From the NCBI GenBank assembly GCA_001599915.1, contig BCIG01000004.1, forward strand, positions 793,343-857,342: DNA of 64,000 nt, read 5' to 3'. Made by a program: the position numbers and the translations under genes. The notes under the pieces were generated by a model. It was given only the letters and a program-made list of their open reading frames with translations, did not search any database and had not been told where the DNA came from. Position 1 is the first letter of the stretch, and every line of letters begins with the position of its first letter. Origin of the DNA: Symbiotaphrina buchneri (Eukaryota; Ascomycota; Symbiotaphrinales; Symbiotaphrinaceae). Below are positions 56,035 through 64,000 of the stretch, in pieces.

Positions 56035-59000
56035 CTACGAGACAAATATGCGGTTATATCCCGCGTTCCCATCTGCATCGTCGTGCTGCTTCTTCCTGGT
56101 TGTTTGTTTCCCCCCTTGGGTCTCATCTCCCTGACTCTTCTTCGTCCCATGACCCTTCCCTTGAGTCCCCTCTTTCACCTTCCCAGCGCCGCCATCTCTG
56201 CCCGGCGCACGCATCCCTCGCTCATCCGCCTCTTTTTTCTTCCTCGCCGGCCCCTCGCCCATCCAGCTCACATTCTCCGCTTCATCCACGGACGGCACAA
56301 TCAGCGTCTGTGGACTTCTCGTGACCATTTGCTGCGTCACCCACGCTTGCATGCGCTGAATCTCCTCTTGCGCATGATGCACACACTCGGTCAATGACGC
56401 ATCCCACAATGCCTGTGCCACCGGGCCCAACGCGTTCACCAGCCCAAATAAATGGCTCAGATACATGTACAGGCTCTGCAGCGCAATCAGTGCCTCATAG
56501 CTACTCTTCGCCGTATCCTTGCCCGGGAACACCGCGTCCCGTAATCGTGCCGAAATGTCGTGGCCGTACGATTGGTGCTCGCCGAACCGCTCTATCTGCG
56601 GTGTCATGGTGTCGAGCAACGCGGACGTCATGCGCTCGAGCACGCGCAGCCCACCCACTATTTCCGAATCGGACACAAGGCGCGGGAGCAGGCGTTGGCA
56701 GATCTCTTGCAACACGCGCACGCCCTCGACGGTAGCGCCGAGCCAGTACTCGAGGTGCCGTTGGCGGGGACGCGTGTCGCCGATTTTGGAAGCATCGACG
56801 TGGTTATCTTCAAGAGCTTTGACCGTGGACGTTTGTTCTTCTTTGGCATGGATCTTGACGTTGCCGGATTCGTCGCGGACTTTCTCTATTCGGACAGCGC
56901 CGGACTTGAACATGGGTTGCTTCGAGATTGGGTCCCATTGTTCTGCAAGTGAATCAGCATTACCTGATGCTCTCGGGACTAGAGGAGAAGAAGGTAGCAT
57001 GCTTGGACTGACCTTGGGTAAGCTCGTTGGCAGCACGGGAGCGATCATCTTTGGCATCCCAGTAACCGTAGTGGAAGGGGATGAAGATCTGGCCTTTGGC
57101 AATCTTGCTAACAAGCACCGGCATCTCCACATGGCCACGCCGGGATGTCACCACAACCATCTCTCCATCCTTGACCCCCAGAGCCTGCGCGTCCTCTGCC
57201 GAGACTTCAACCTGTGGCTCCGGACTTGCTTCCTGCAGCGCCTTGGACCTTCCTGTCTTCGTCCGCGTGTGAAAATGATGGACTCGCCGCCCGGTAGACA
57301 GCTGCAACGGAAAGTCCTCGCTGATCGGATCAAGTGGTGGGATATAGTTGGCCGCCTTGAGGATGGCCCTGCCAGCGGGATTGATGCGGTGATACTCTTG
57401 TAGCGTGATAGGTGCACCGGTCTCCATGTCGTGCCCGTAACTCTCGCAGTAATCCACATCGGTGAAGAAGACCCCGTCCTCGAACAGGCGCTCTTTTCCA
57501 TAGGGATACTGTTCATTGCATGGCCACTGCAGGCCCGAGCCGCCCGTGAGCTTCTCGTACGTCATGGCCGAATAGTCGCACGGCCGGCCTTTGCTGAGCC
57601 GTTTCCAATCCTCGAAGGCATCTTGGGGGCCGCTCCATTTCATAAGCGGCTGCCCGTCTTTGTCTTTGAAATCCATGCGGCGCCCAAAGTCTACAAAAAT
57701 ATCAAAGTCACTCCTGGCTTCCCCGGGCGGATCGACGGCTTTGTATGACAAATGCACAGTGCGGTCGACGTTGGTGTAGCACCCAGTCTTTTCACCCCAC
57801 TGCGCGCAGGGCAAGACAACGTCCGCGATGGCGGCGGTCTCGGTCATAAAAAGGTCCTGACAGACAACGAAGAGGGAAGGTTTAGTGAGAATGGAGCGAA
57901 CCTTGGGCAGATTTGGTAGGGAGACGAGAGGATTGGTGCCTAATGCACCTGCGATTAATTCGCAGGTTCGGCAGAGTAGAAGGGGGAACAAGGAGCGTAC
58001 CGCTAATCCAGAACATCTCGATCGACCCGGCCTGGATGAACTTCAACATGGACTCAATATGGGTGGGCTGATTCCAGTGCGGAACCCGCTCGAGTGGGAT
58101 GTTCCAGATGTCTGCGATCTCCTGCATCTGCCGCTTATTCGCGTTGTTCCGGAAGCCTGGATACTCGCCGTCACAGCCCACTTCGCGGTTATTCTGTGCC
58201 GTCGGCTGGCCATTCATTTGCAAAATCCCACTGCCTGGCTTGCCGATCAAGCCGCGTAGCAGGTTGATGTTGTTGATCTGGCACGCCGCTGCCGTGGCCT
58301 GATTGGACTGATAGACCCCTTGAAGGGCTGTGGAGAGTAAGGTTTCGGTCGTGCCGATGATCTGTGCGGCTTCCTCGAGCTGGGATGCCGGCACGCCGGT
58401 GATCTCTTCCACAAGGCGAGGATTGTACTTCGCGACTTTCCGGCGCAGGTCGTCGAGTCCAACGACGTGCTTGGCCAGCCACTCCTCATTAATCCATCCG
58501 TTTGCGAAGAGCAGATGTTGGATCCCATTCAGCAGCGCAACATTCGTGCCTATCTTTGGCGCCAGGTGGACCGTCGCTCTCTTCGCCGTTTCACTGCACC
58601 TGGGATCAACAACAATGAGCTTTGGCGGATTTGGTCCGTCCAGTCGATCCAACATCCGAGCCCACAAAACAGTCTGAGTAGCGGAGATGTTGTGGCCAAC
58701 GAGGAAAAGGCAATGAGTGTAGTCGATGTCGGTGTATGAGCCCGGTTGACCGTCTGAGCCGAAGGACTCGCGCATAGACGCTGCTGCAGTTGCCGTGCAG
58801 AGCCGAGTGTTACCGTCCCTGCATTGCTAGATTAATCTTTTGTGTCGATGCATATAAACAGCGCTTTCACCCACATGTGCAATGTAGATAGCCCAGCTTT
58901 TCCAAGGACAGCCAGCGCATAATAGTCCTCCAAAAACAACTGCCCAGACGTATAGAATCCAATCCCATGGGCCGTGAGCCTCTCCACTATGTCTTTTGCC

Positions 59001-59519
59001 TTTTCCACTACCAATGACATCGCTTCGTCCCAGGAGGCCCGCTCGAGTTTGCCGTTTCTGCGGATGAGGGGGTATTGGAGGCGGTCTTTCGATCGCATGC
59101 TGACCCACCTGTACACAGAAGAACGAATGAGTCTCTGGTTGCTGCTTATTCTGGCAACGGAATCGTCACGTACGCATGCAATCCCTTTGGCCCCAGCCTG
59201 CCCTTATTGACTCGATCGGCAGCCCTGCCTCTGACACCGACCATCCTGCCATTTTTGACCCCAATATCCACCCCGCAGCCATTGCTAGAAGGCGTCGGCA
59301 TTCGTCAGCCTCCAGGGACTTCTCTGCAGGTCTGCGGAACGTCTTCATAGGTTATGTTTGGGAAACCTACCTGCACATCACACAAGCGCTCTGCACCCAT
59401 TTATCCGGCTCTTCAATCACTCTCTCATCAACGCGCGTCGGCCACTCATGCTTGTAGGGTGTTCTTGCGCCCCATATATCCTCAATGGCATCGCGCGATT
59501 GGCGCAGACAGTCCGTCAT
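56035..59519 (-). CDS. Prokaryotic-type molybdopterin oxidoreductase (assimilatory nitrate reductase/formate dehydrogenase-like), with C-terminal extension
   Basis: Six exons (59519-59371, 59284-59174, 59108-58875, 58818-58001, 57948-57013, 56942-56035) sum to 3156 nt, about 1051 residues. Exon 1 starts MTDCLRQSRDAIEDIWG and reaches ACVMC. Exon 2 gives SNGCGVDIGVKNGR, completing an Fe-S motif CxxCxxxC. The usual fourth Cys reads Gly (NKGRLGPKG). Exons 3-4 carry FYTSGQLFLEDYYALAVLG, LFLVGHNISATQTVLWARM, PPKLIVVDPRCSETAK and NLLRGLIGKPGSG. Exon 5 includes VLPCAQWGEKTGCYTNVDRT and FPLQLSTGRRVHHFHTRTKT, molybdopterin-binding regions. An unusual ~290-residue tail has a helical region (LEYWLGATVEGVRVLQEICQ) and a basic low-complexity end. 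No N-terminal signal is seen. It is flanked by MobA- and MoeA-like genes. Close relatives are bacterial in my memory; the substrate is uncertain. Confidence 0.88.
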
Positions 59520-60056
59520 CACTATTGAAAAAGTCGTGCTTCCTACTTCATTATCAAAGCCAGAGGCAGAAAATAACATTCGAGCTGGCCGGCCATGCAC
59601 ACGGTCAGAGAAAGCAGCAGCAGCAGCAGCAGAACCAGGCTAAGATTGCGCAGCAGCAACACTCCGCGGGCGAGTCCGGAAAGAGAAATAATGAGGAGTC
59701 TCCAAAGCTCCCCTACTAAGCATCCCCTAACCCCACACTTTGGCTGCTTCGAGTCCTGTCTACGCCATTTACGGAATAGGTCCGCTGCGCGGCGTAAATT
59801 GTCCACACTAGTGGTGAATGCTGACGTCGGTTTTACCCAATCTGAATTCGATCATTTGTTGCCTGGCATTGCTCTCGGCCGCTCTTGACAGGTGAGCTGT
59901 AATCCCCTCGCTCCTATTCGTTCGCCATCAGTAGCTTCCAGGTGGCATGTCCTTAGCATGCCGAAGGCAGTCAGAGAACCTGCCGTTCCCTCGGTAAACT
60001 GTGCCTTTAAGGCGTGGAATTTGCCTGTTTGAAATCCTTCTTGCTGTTTCTGATCC
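59520..60056. other. Intergenic region with CAG repeat
   Basis: 537 bp between the molybdoenzyme start and the MoeA-like 3' end. It should hold the molybdoenzyme promoter. Short open frames on both strands have no family resemblance. Confidence 0.5.
59615..59632. repeat. CAG microsatellite, six units
   Basis: Six CAG units about 95 bp upstream of the molybdoenzyme ATG (CTG on its strand). Probably in the leader or promoter. No known function. Confidence 0.85.
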
Positions 60057-61514
60057 CTAGACTCTGGCATACCCAACCCCGGCCGCATCGAGCGGATACG
60101 TGTCCACGACGTCACCCTCACATACCTGCTCTGTTCCTGCCGCAAGCGCAATCCAACAGTCGGCGGTGAGCAGCTGGCTCACCAGGCTTGAGCCTTGGTT
60201 ACTGCCCATCTCAACAGTCGCGCCCGCGGGCGTGTGCCGGACCGTGCCATGGTGGAACACGTAGGCGGTTGAGGACTTGCGTGTTATTTGGTGCCCATCG
60301 GGTCTGTTTGAAGGTCTCTGAACGAGCCTTGCTTGTGTCGGTGTTTCTGACGCTAGGTCCTGCAGCATCCGCATGTACGGAACCACTAGAAAGCGCAGGC
60401 AGACCGCCGCCGCCAGTGGATTTCCTGGCAGGCCAAATATCGCTGGCCCAATACAGCCGTGTCTCACCTCGCCATTCACGGCGAGGCCACAATTTGGACC
60501 CTCCTTTTCCTCCTTTCCTCCAGGAAGCATAGCAAACAAGACAGGCCGGCCAGGCTTCATGTCGACCATGTGGAAACTGACCTCTGCACCCATCTCCTCA
60601 AGGGCGCGCCGCACAAAGTCGTGCTTGCCCATTGAGACCGCCCCCGTGGTGATTAGAACATCGTACTCGTGCTTTGCCAGCTCCTTCCGCACACATTGCT
60701 TGAAAGCCTCGGCATCATCACGCATAATACCCAGGTAAGTTGCCTCGACGCCTAGGCTCCGTAGCGATGCTTCGATGAATGGGCCATTGGAGTCGCGGAT
60801 TCCCTTCCTGCTCTGCTGCAGGCTGTCACTCTCTCCAGGATCTTGGTAGGAGACCAGCTCAGTGCCCGTCGACCACACCGCGACTCTAACCCTCCTGTAC
60901 ACCTCCACGTGTGATATACCCACTGCCGCAAGCGCCATGACATGCGCTGGAGTGACCGATTGCCCTGTCTTTAAAATGGTGTCGCCCACAACAAAGTCGG
61001 CCCCAGCAAACCGTCTATTCTGGTACTGTCGCAAGGGCTTGGTGAGCTGTATATACCTGACGCCACTCCCAGGCTTTTGCACAAGGAGGGTGTCCTCGAT
61101 GCGAACACATGCGTCAAATTGTTCCTCTTGCTCACTCTCCTGCTCCCGATCCACGAGAATACCAGCACGCCTCCTGACGTTTGGAAACCTTGCCCCTGTC
61201 ATAATCTCAACGCACGTGGGAATGCCGTCCCGTGTTAGCGATTCAACCTCCAACGGTGCATCCCCCGCTGCGCTCGTGCCTACAACCGCGAAAGTAGCTG
61301 GCGCCGCGGGACAAGCACGCAGTGTGCGCGCGGACGGTAGGGCGTAGCCATCCATGGCAGAGGTGTCGTAGGGCGGCGTAAAAATGCGACTGGCCACTTT
61401 AGTTGCGCAGGTTCGGCTCGTGGCTTGCAATATAGGCACGGATTCTGTACCCTGATGACGGGCGGTGGCGGCGGAGCGGAGGAGTGAGAGGGCATCATTG
61501 TAGGAAATCACCAT
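60057..61514 (-). CDS. MoeA-like molybdopterin molybdenumtransferase
   Basis: Intronless, about 485 residues from ATG 61514 (MVISYNDALSLLRSAATARH). In-frame ATG 61583 lies in a stretch without family resemblance. MoeA landmarks are FTPPYDTSAMDGYALPS, HVMALAAVGISHVEVY, VAVWSTGTELVSYQDPG, DSNGPFIEASLRSLG, VLITTGAVSMGKHDFVR and FGLPGNPLAAAVCLRF. A C-terminal beta domain ends LAAGTEQVCEGDVVDTYPL. The reaction inserts molybdate into adenylylated molybdopterin. Ordinary fungi have a fused MogA-MoeA protein (gephyrin/CnxE type). This is a stand-alone MoeA domain without the MogA half, as in bacteria. It lies 537 bp upstream of the molybdoenzyme on the same strand and fits a dedicated maturation role. 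Confidence 0.87.
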   Translation of the reverse strand: MVISYNDALSLLRSAATARHQGTESVPILQATSRTCATKVASRIFTPPYDTSAMDGYALPSARTLRACPAAPATFAVVGTSAAGDAPLEVESLTRDGIPTCVEIMTGARFPNVRRRAGILVDREQESEQEEQFDACVRIEDTLLVQKPGSGVRYIQLTKPLRQYQNRRFAGADFVVGDTILKTGQSVTPAHVMALAAVGISHVEVYRRVRVAVWSTGTELVSYQDPGESDSLQQSRKGIRDSNGPFIEASLRSLGVEATYLGIMRDDAEAFKQCVRKELAKHEYDVLITTGAVSMGKHDFVRRALEEMGAEVSFHMVDMKPGRPVLFAMLPGGKEEKEGPNCGLAVNGEVRHGCIGPAIFGLPGNPLAAAVCLRFLVVPYMRMLQDLASETPTQARLVQRPSNRPDGHQITRKSSTAYVFHHGTVRHTPAGATVEMGSNQGSSLVSQLLTADCWIALAAGTEQVCEGDVVDTYPLDAAGVGYARV

Positions 61515-61958
61515 GTTGAAAGCACGGGCTGCGACGTACAGTGGTGAAGTAGTGTTGAAATTCGAAAAAAAAGTGAAATGCACAAAATTATAGGAAGTTA
61601 CCCAGAACTAACACTTAGCTTCCTCAGCTTAACTTCAACTACCACCACTTCCTACTCCTAATATCCACAACAACAAAATTGGGGCAGATACAAACATAGA
61701 AAAGGTGCTGACTGCTACTTCATTGAAGCGCCAAAACAGTTATCTTATCCAAGCATGATGAGAGTAGAAGAGTGTGTGCGTCCACTATCCTACCCGCCTC
61801 GCCGGTTCCAGTCATCGCGTGGAGGACCATTGGACGCACTCGAATTCACTATTAGAACGCCCCTCAATCGCTCTCCCTCGCTGTCAATGATGGCCAGAAG
61901 ACACTATCTGATTCCGGCAATCTTGTCAATTCTCAGCTGATCCGTTAGACAAGCTTAT
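61515..61958. other. Intergenic region
   Basis: 444 bp between the MoeA-like start and the end of the truncated transporter. A pyrimidine-rich stretch follows the MoeA leader. No gene supported. Confidence 0.5.
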
Positions 61959-62801
61959 CTAGACGCCGATGGTCTCGATATGCTCCTCTCTACAGTCCAT
62001 GTCGAGCTTTTCTTCTCCCGATGGAATTGACACAGCCGTCTCGCCATCCAAGCCCACCTGCCTCCATATCCCCTCCATGCGCACCTTATCGGTCGCACCC
62101 GTGCTATCGTCAAAGACGACGTCCATCTCCTCGAGCGTCTTGAAGCGCGCCTCAGGTACGAAGAAGTGCACCCAGAGCAGCATGAGGAGATAGAAGCAGG
62201 CGAAGAAAATATAAGTGCCGAACTTCATGTGCGTGAGCATGTTGAGCGTCGTTTGCCCGAGGAGGAACTGCGTGGCATTGCGTTAGTTGGTTTAGACATG
62301 TTCAGAAATACCCAGGGCTGAAGGTTTAATGGCGCGGGATGGGCTGGGGGCCGCACGTTCATCATCCACCCGTAGGATATTGTTATGGCAATAGCTTGGC
62401 TTCGGATATCGGGAGAGAAGATTTCGTTGGGGTAAAGGAAACCTACTGGGCCCCGGCCGAAGCTGAAACTTGTACCGAAGACCTAGAGAGTGCTAGCACG
62501 GTTACAAAGACAGATTTGATGACGTTCTTTACATATATGAAGGCAACTCCGGCCCAGCCAGCACCAGGCGCGCTGGAAAAGTCACCATCATAGTAACCCG
62601 TGATGGCGGCGACGATGACGTGGGCGATCATCATGCCGACGGCTCCCGCCATGAGGAAGGAGCGCCGACCGAAGCGGTCAATGAAGAAGACGGCCGGGAA
62701 AGTAAAGACGAAGTCCACAATGCCCAAGACACCGGTAGCTAATAGGGCGCTTGTGGACGGATCGTGACCGAGGCTACTGAAGAGTGTAGGGGCATAGTAC
62801 A
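61959..62801 (-). pseudogene. 3' half of an MFS sugar transporter, cut off by AT-rich repeats
   Basis: Three exons read in phase: YYAPTLFSSLGHDPSTSALL with DFVFTFPAVFFIDRFGRRSF, then VFGTSFSFGRGPVGFLYPNE and QAIAITISYGWMMN, then FLLGQTTLNMLTHMKFGTYI and VPEARFKTLEEMDVVF. These are transmembrane segments 7-12 of a fungal sugar porter. The first retained exon begins right after a CCTTAG acceptor at 62802. Upstream the DNA turns AT-rich, and no exon for segments 1-6 appears up to the window end. The gene is therefore truncated. Loss probably followed insertion of, or recombination with, the repeat block. A very long intron is the alternative. Confidence 0.8.
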
Positions 62802-63014
62802 CTAAGGAGTCTAGGATATCATAATATTATTTACCTTTAAATCTAATACGATAACAAGGTTAACTGTCATAACCAAGAGGTTTATAAGTAGGTTAAAGGA
62901 TAAATTAATATAAATGTTTTAATACTTAAAATATAGAAAATCTAAATCTTTTAAAAGAAACTTAATATATATTGTGGGCGCCCGGGGGTTAGGGTCAGGC
63001 GGGGTCACGGACAG

Positions 63015-63112
63015 GGGCCGGCCAATCCGATCGCAAATAAAGCGTTATGGTGGGGCAAACGGCCGGGTACGCCCCACCATAACGTTTTATTCTTGATCTG
63101 ATTGGCCGACCC
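63015..63112. repeat. 42-bp inverted repeat with 14-bp loop
   Basis: Arm 63015-63056 pairs with 63071-63112. The inner 15 bp of each arm (CGTTATGGTGGGGC region) are nearly perfect, and the outer parts have scattered mismatches. It represents the abutting ends of two TIR elements: the right end of one unit and the left end of the next, linked by a GC-rich spacer. Confidence 0.85.
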
Positions 63113-63417
63113 ATCGACGATGACCGACCCTATCAAATCCTGAGAAATTCTCCTTTCTGTAATCACTTGATTGCGATCAATATTAAGAATGTAGAATCAG
63201 GCCGATGAGAGAAGCGATTGATGGTTTTGATACGGCTGATTCCAGGACAGGTAAGATAAATCATTTACTATTAAATTCAGTCAACAGGTTGGAAAGTTAT
63301 CCTGGTTCAAAACCATGAAGACAATGTTGTTAATGTACCATTGTAACATAGGTACATAGGTACACCTATCATCTGATGATCAGGATATAACCAATCAACA
63401 GATGAATAAAACGTTAT
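63079..63417. mobile_element. MITE-like element, unit 1 (339 bp)
   Basis: The left end starts ATAACGTTTTATTC and the right end finishes GAATAAAACGTTAT. Together these give about 27-bp terminal inverted repeats with about five mismatches. The interior is noncoding and AT-rich. No transposase is present, so any movement would have needed help in trans. Target-site duplications are not obvious. Confidence 0.65.
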
Positions 63418-63446
63418 AATAGGACGGACCCTCATAGGCTTGGTAT

Positions 63447-63777
63447 ATAACGGTTTATTCTTGATCTGATTAGCTAGCACATCAACAAGATTGATCCCCT
63501 ATCAAATTCAGATTAATTACTTTGATGATAGATCAATAGATATCTATACAGATAATCTGACCGTCAAAAAGAAAGCAAATTCATGATATCAAGACAATAC
63601 TGATCTAGCCAAATAAGACAGGCCATTCAGATCTAAATTTGGGCAACCGGTTAAGAAGTTATGTTGATCTAGAGTAGGAATCACAAGCTTCTTTCTATAC
63701 AAATCCCATCCATATAAGGTTGCAACAGTATATACCACCTAAACAATATAACCAATCAAAAGACAAATAAAACATTA
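63447..63777. mobile_element. MITE-like element, unit 2 (331 bp)
   Basis: The left end ATAACGGTTTATTC matches unit 1. The right end reads AAATAAAACATTA. The interior aligns weakly with unit 1 at matching places: CCTATCAAAT near the left end, AAATT...GTTATCC/GTTATG in the middle, ATATAACCAATCAA near the right end. It is diverged, AT-rich and noncoding, in the same orientation as unit 1. Confidence 0.6.
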
Positions 63778-64000
63778 GGTAGGGACAGGTCCAGGTATGA
63801 TAGGTATACAATAATAATAAGGTTGCTATATAACAAACAGGTTCCCTTCTATGCTATCGTTGATACAGCCAGGTTGACAGCTATCAAGTTATGCTGTTAT
63901 GTTCTACCTTACATCTATCCTCTATTGTCCTAGTCATATGACGGCCAATATCAACCTAGGATGAGAGAATCAACCATAACCCAACATTAACAAAGCAGGT

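Larger units (their letters stand above)
62802..64000. other. AT-rich repeat block
   Basis: About 1.2 kb of visibly AT-rich DNA, except for a short GC-rich patch near 62980-63080. It lacks coding potential in all frames. It contains at least two tandem TIR-bearing units and the end of a third. The base composition and C-to-T style divergence between units look like repeat-induced point mutation. Confidence 0.75.

Noticed and set aside
56394-57403. Plus-strand frames opposite the molybdoenzyme
   Set aside because: Shadows of a real minus-strand gene with conserved motifs.
62985-63005. TTAGGG-like sequence suggesting a telomere
   Set aside because: A single TTAGGG occurs, with no tandem array. 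It cannot support a telomere call.

Overview
This is filamentous-fungal nuclear DNA, most likely from an ascomycete of the Aspergillus/Penicillium type. Genes are split by 45-90 bp GT-AG introns with CTRAC-like branch sites. There are four Zn2Cys6 regulators, many major-facilitator transporters and single-gene transcription units. I read exon joins by eye from splice signals and protein-family continuity, so joins are models. The assembly contains one N (14036) and a 39-base homopolymer, so single-base frame breaks may be decay or sequencing error.

Layout. 1-4.1 kb: end of a conserved fungal protein of unknown function and a Zn2Cys6 regulator. 4.4-9.7 kb: a phytanoyl-CoA-dioxygenase-like enzyme, an APC-type permease with a frame break, and a short-chain dehydrogenase. 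10-14.6 kb: a broken FAD monooxygenase, a cytochrome P450 and an isochorismatase-like hydrolase. 15-25 kb: a 13-exon Zn2Cys6 regulator, homogentisate 1,2-dioxygenase, an NCS1 purine/cytosine-type permease, a second isochorismatase-like hydrolase and an alpha/beta hydrolase. 26-36.7 kb: two sugar-porter transporters, a DHA2 drug-efflux-type transporter and a third Zn2Cys6 regulator. 36.8-43.1 kb: a GFA-type zinc protein, then a divergent pair made of a fumarylacetoacetate-hydrolase-family enzyme and gentisate 1,2-dioxygenase, then a DHA1-type transporter carrying a perfect 27-bp internal duplication. 43.1-47.5 kb: gene-poor, with a possible small membrane protein and two decayed genes. 47.6-54.6 kb: a DHA2 transporter diverging from a Zn2Cys6 regulator, then a TDT-family (Mae1/Ssu1-like) transporter.

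The most notable part is 55.0-61.5 kb. It holds a MobA-like molybdopterin guanylyltransferase, a roughly 1051-residue prokaryotic-type molybdopterin oxidoreductase with an Fe-S motif and an extra C-terminal helical region, and a MoeA-like molybdenum-insertion protein. Known eukaryotic molybdoenzymes use Mo-molybdopterin without the guanine nucleotide. A MobA homologue next to a bis-MGD-type enzyme therefore suggests a self-contained, probably bacteria-derived molybdoenzyme system in a fungus.

The right end (62.8-64 kb) is AT-rich. It contains tandem degenerate ~335-bp elements with terminal inverted repeats, and it cuts off a sugar-transporter gene after its 3' half. The middle of the window is rich in aromatic-ring catabolism: homogentisate and gentisate ring cleavage, an FAA-hydrolase-family partner, a hydroxylase remnant and a P450.
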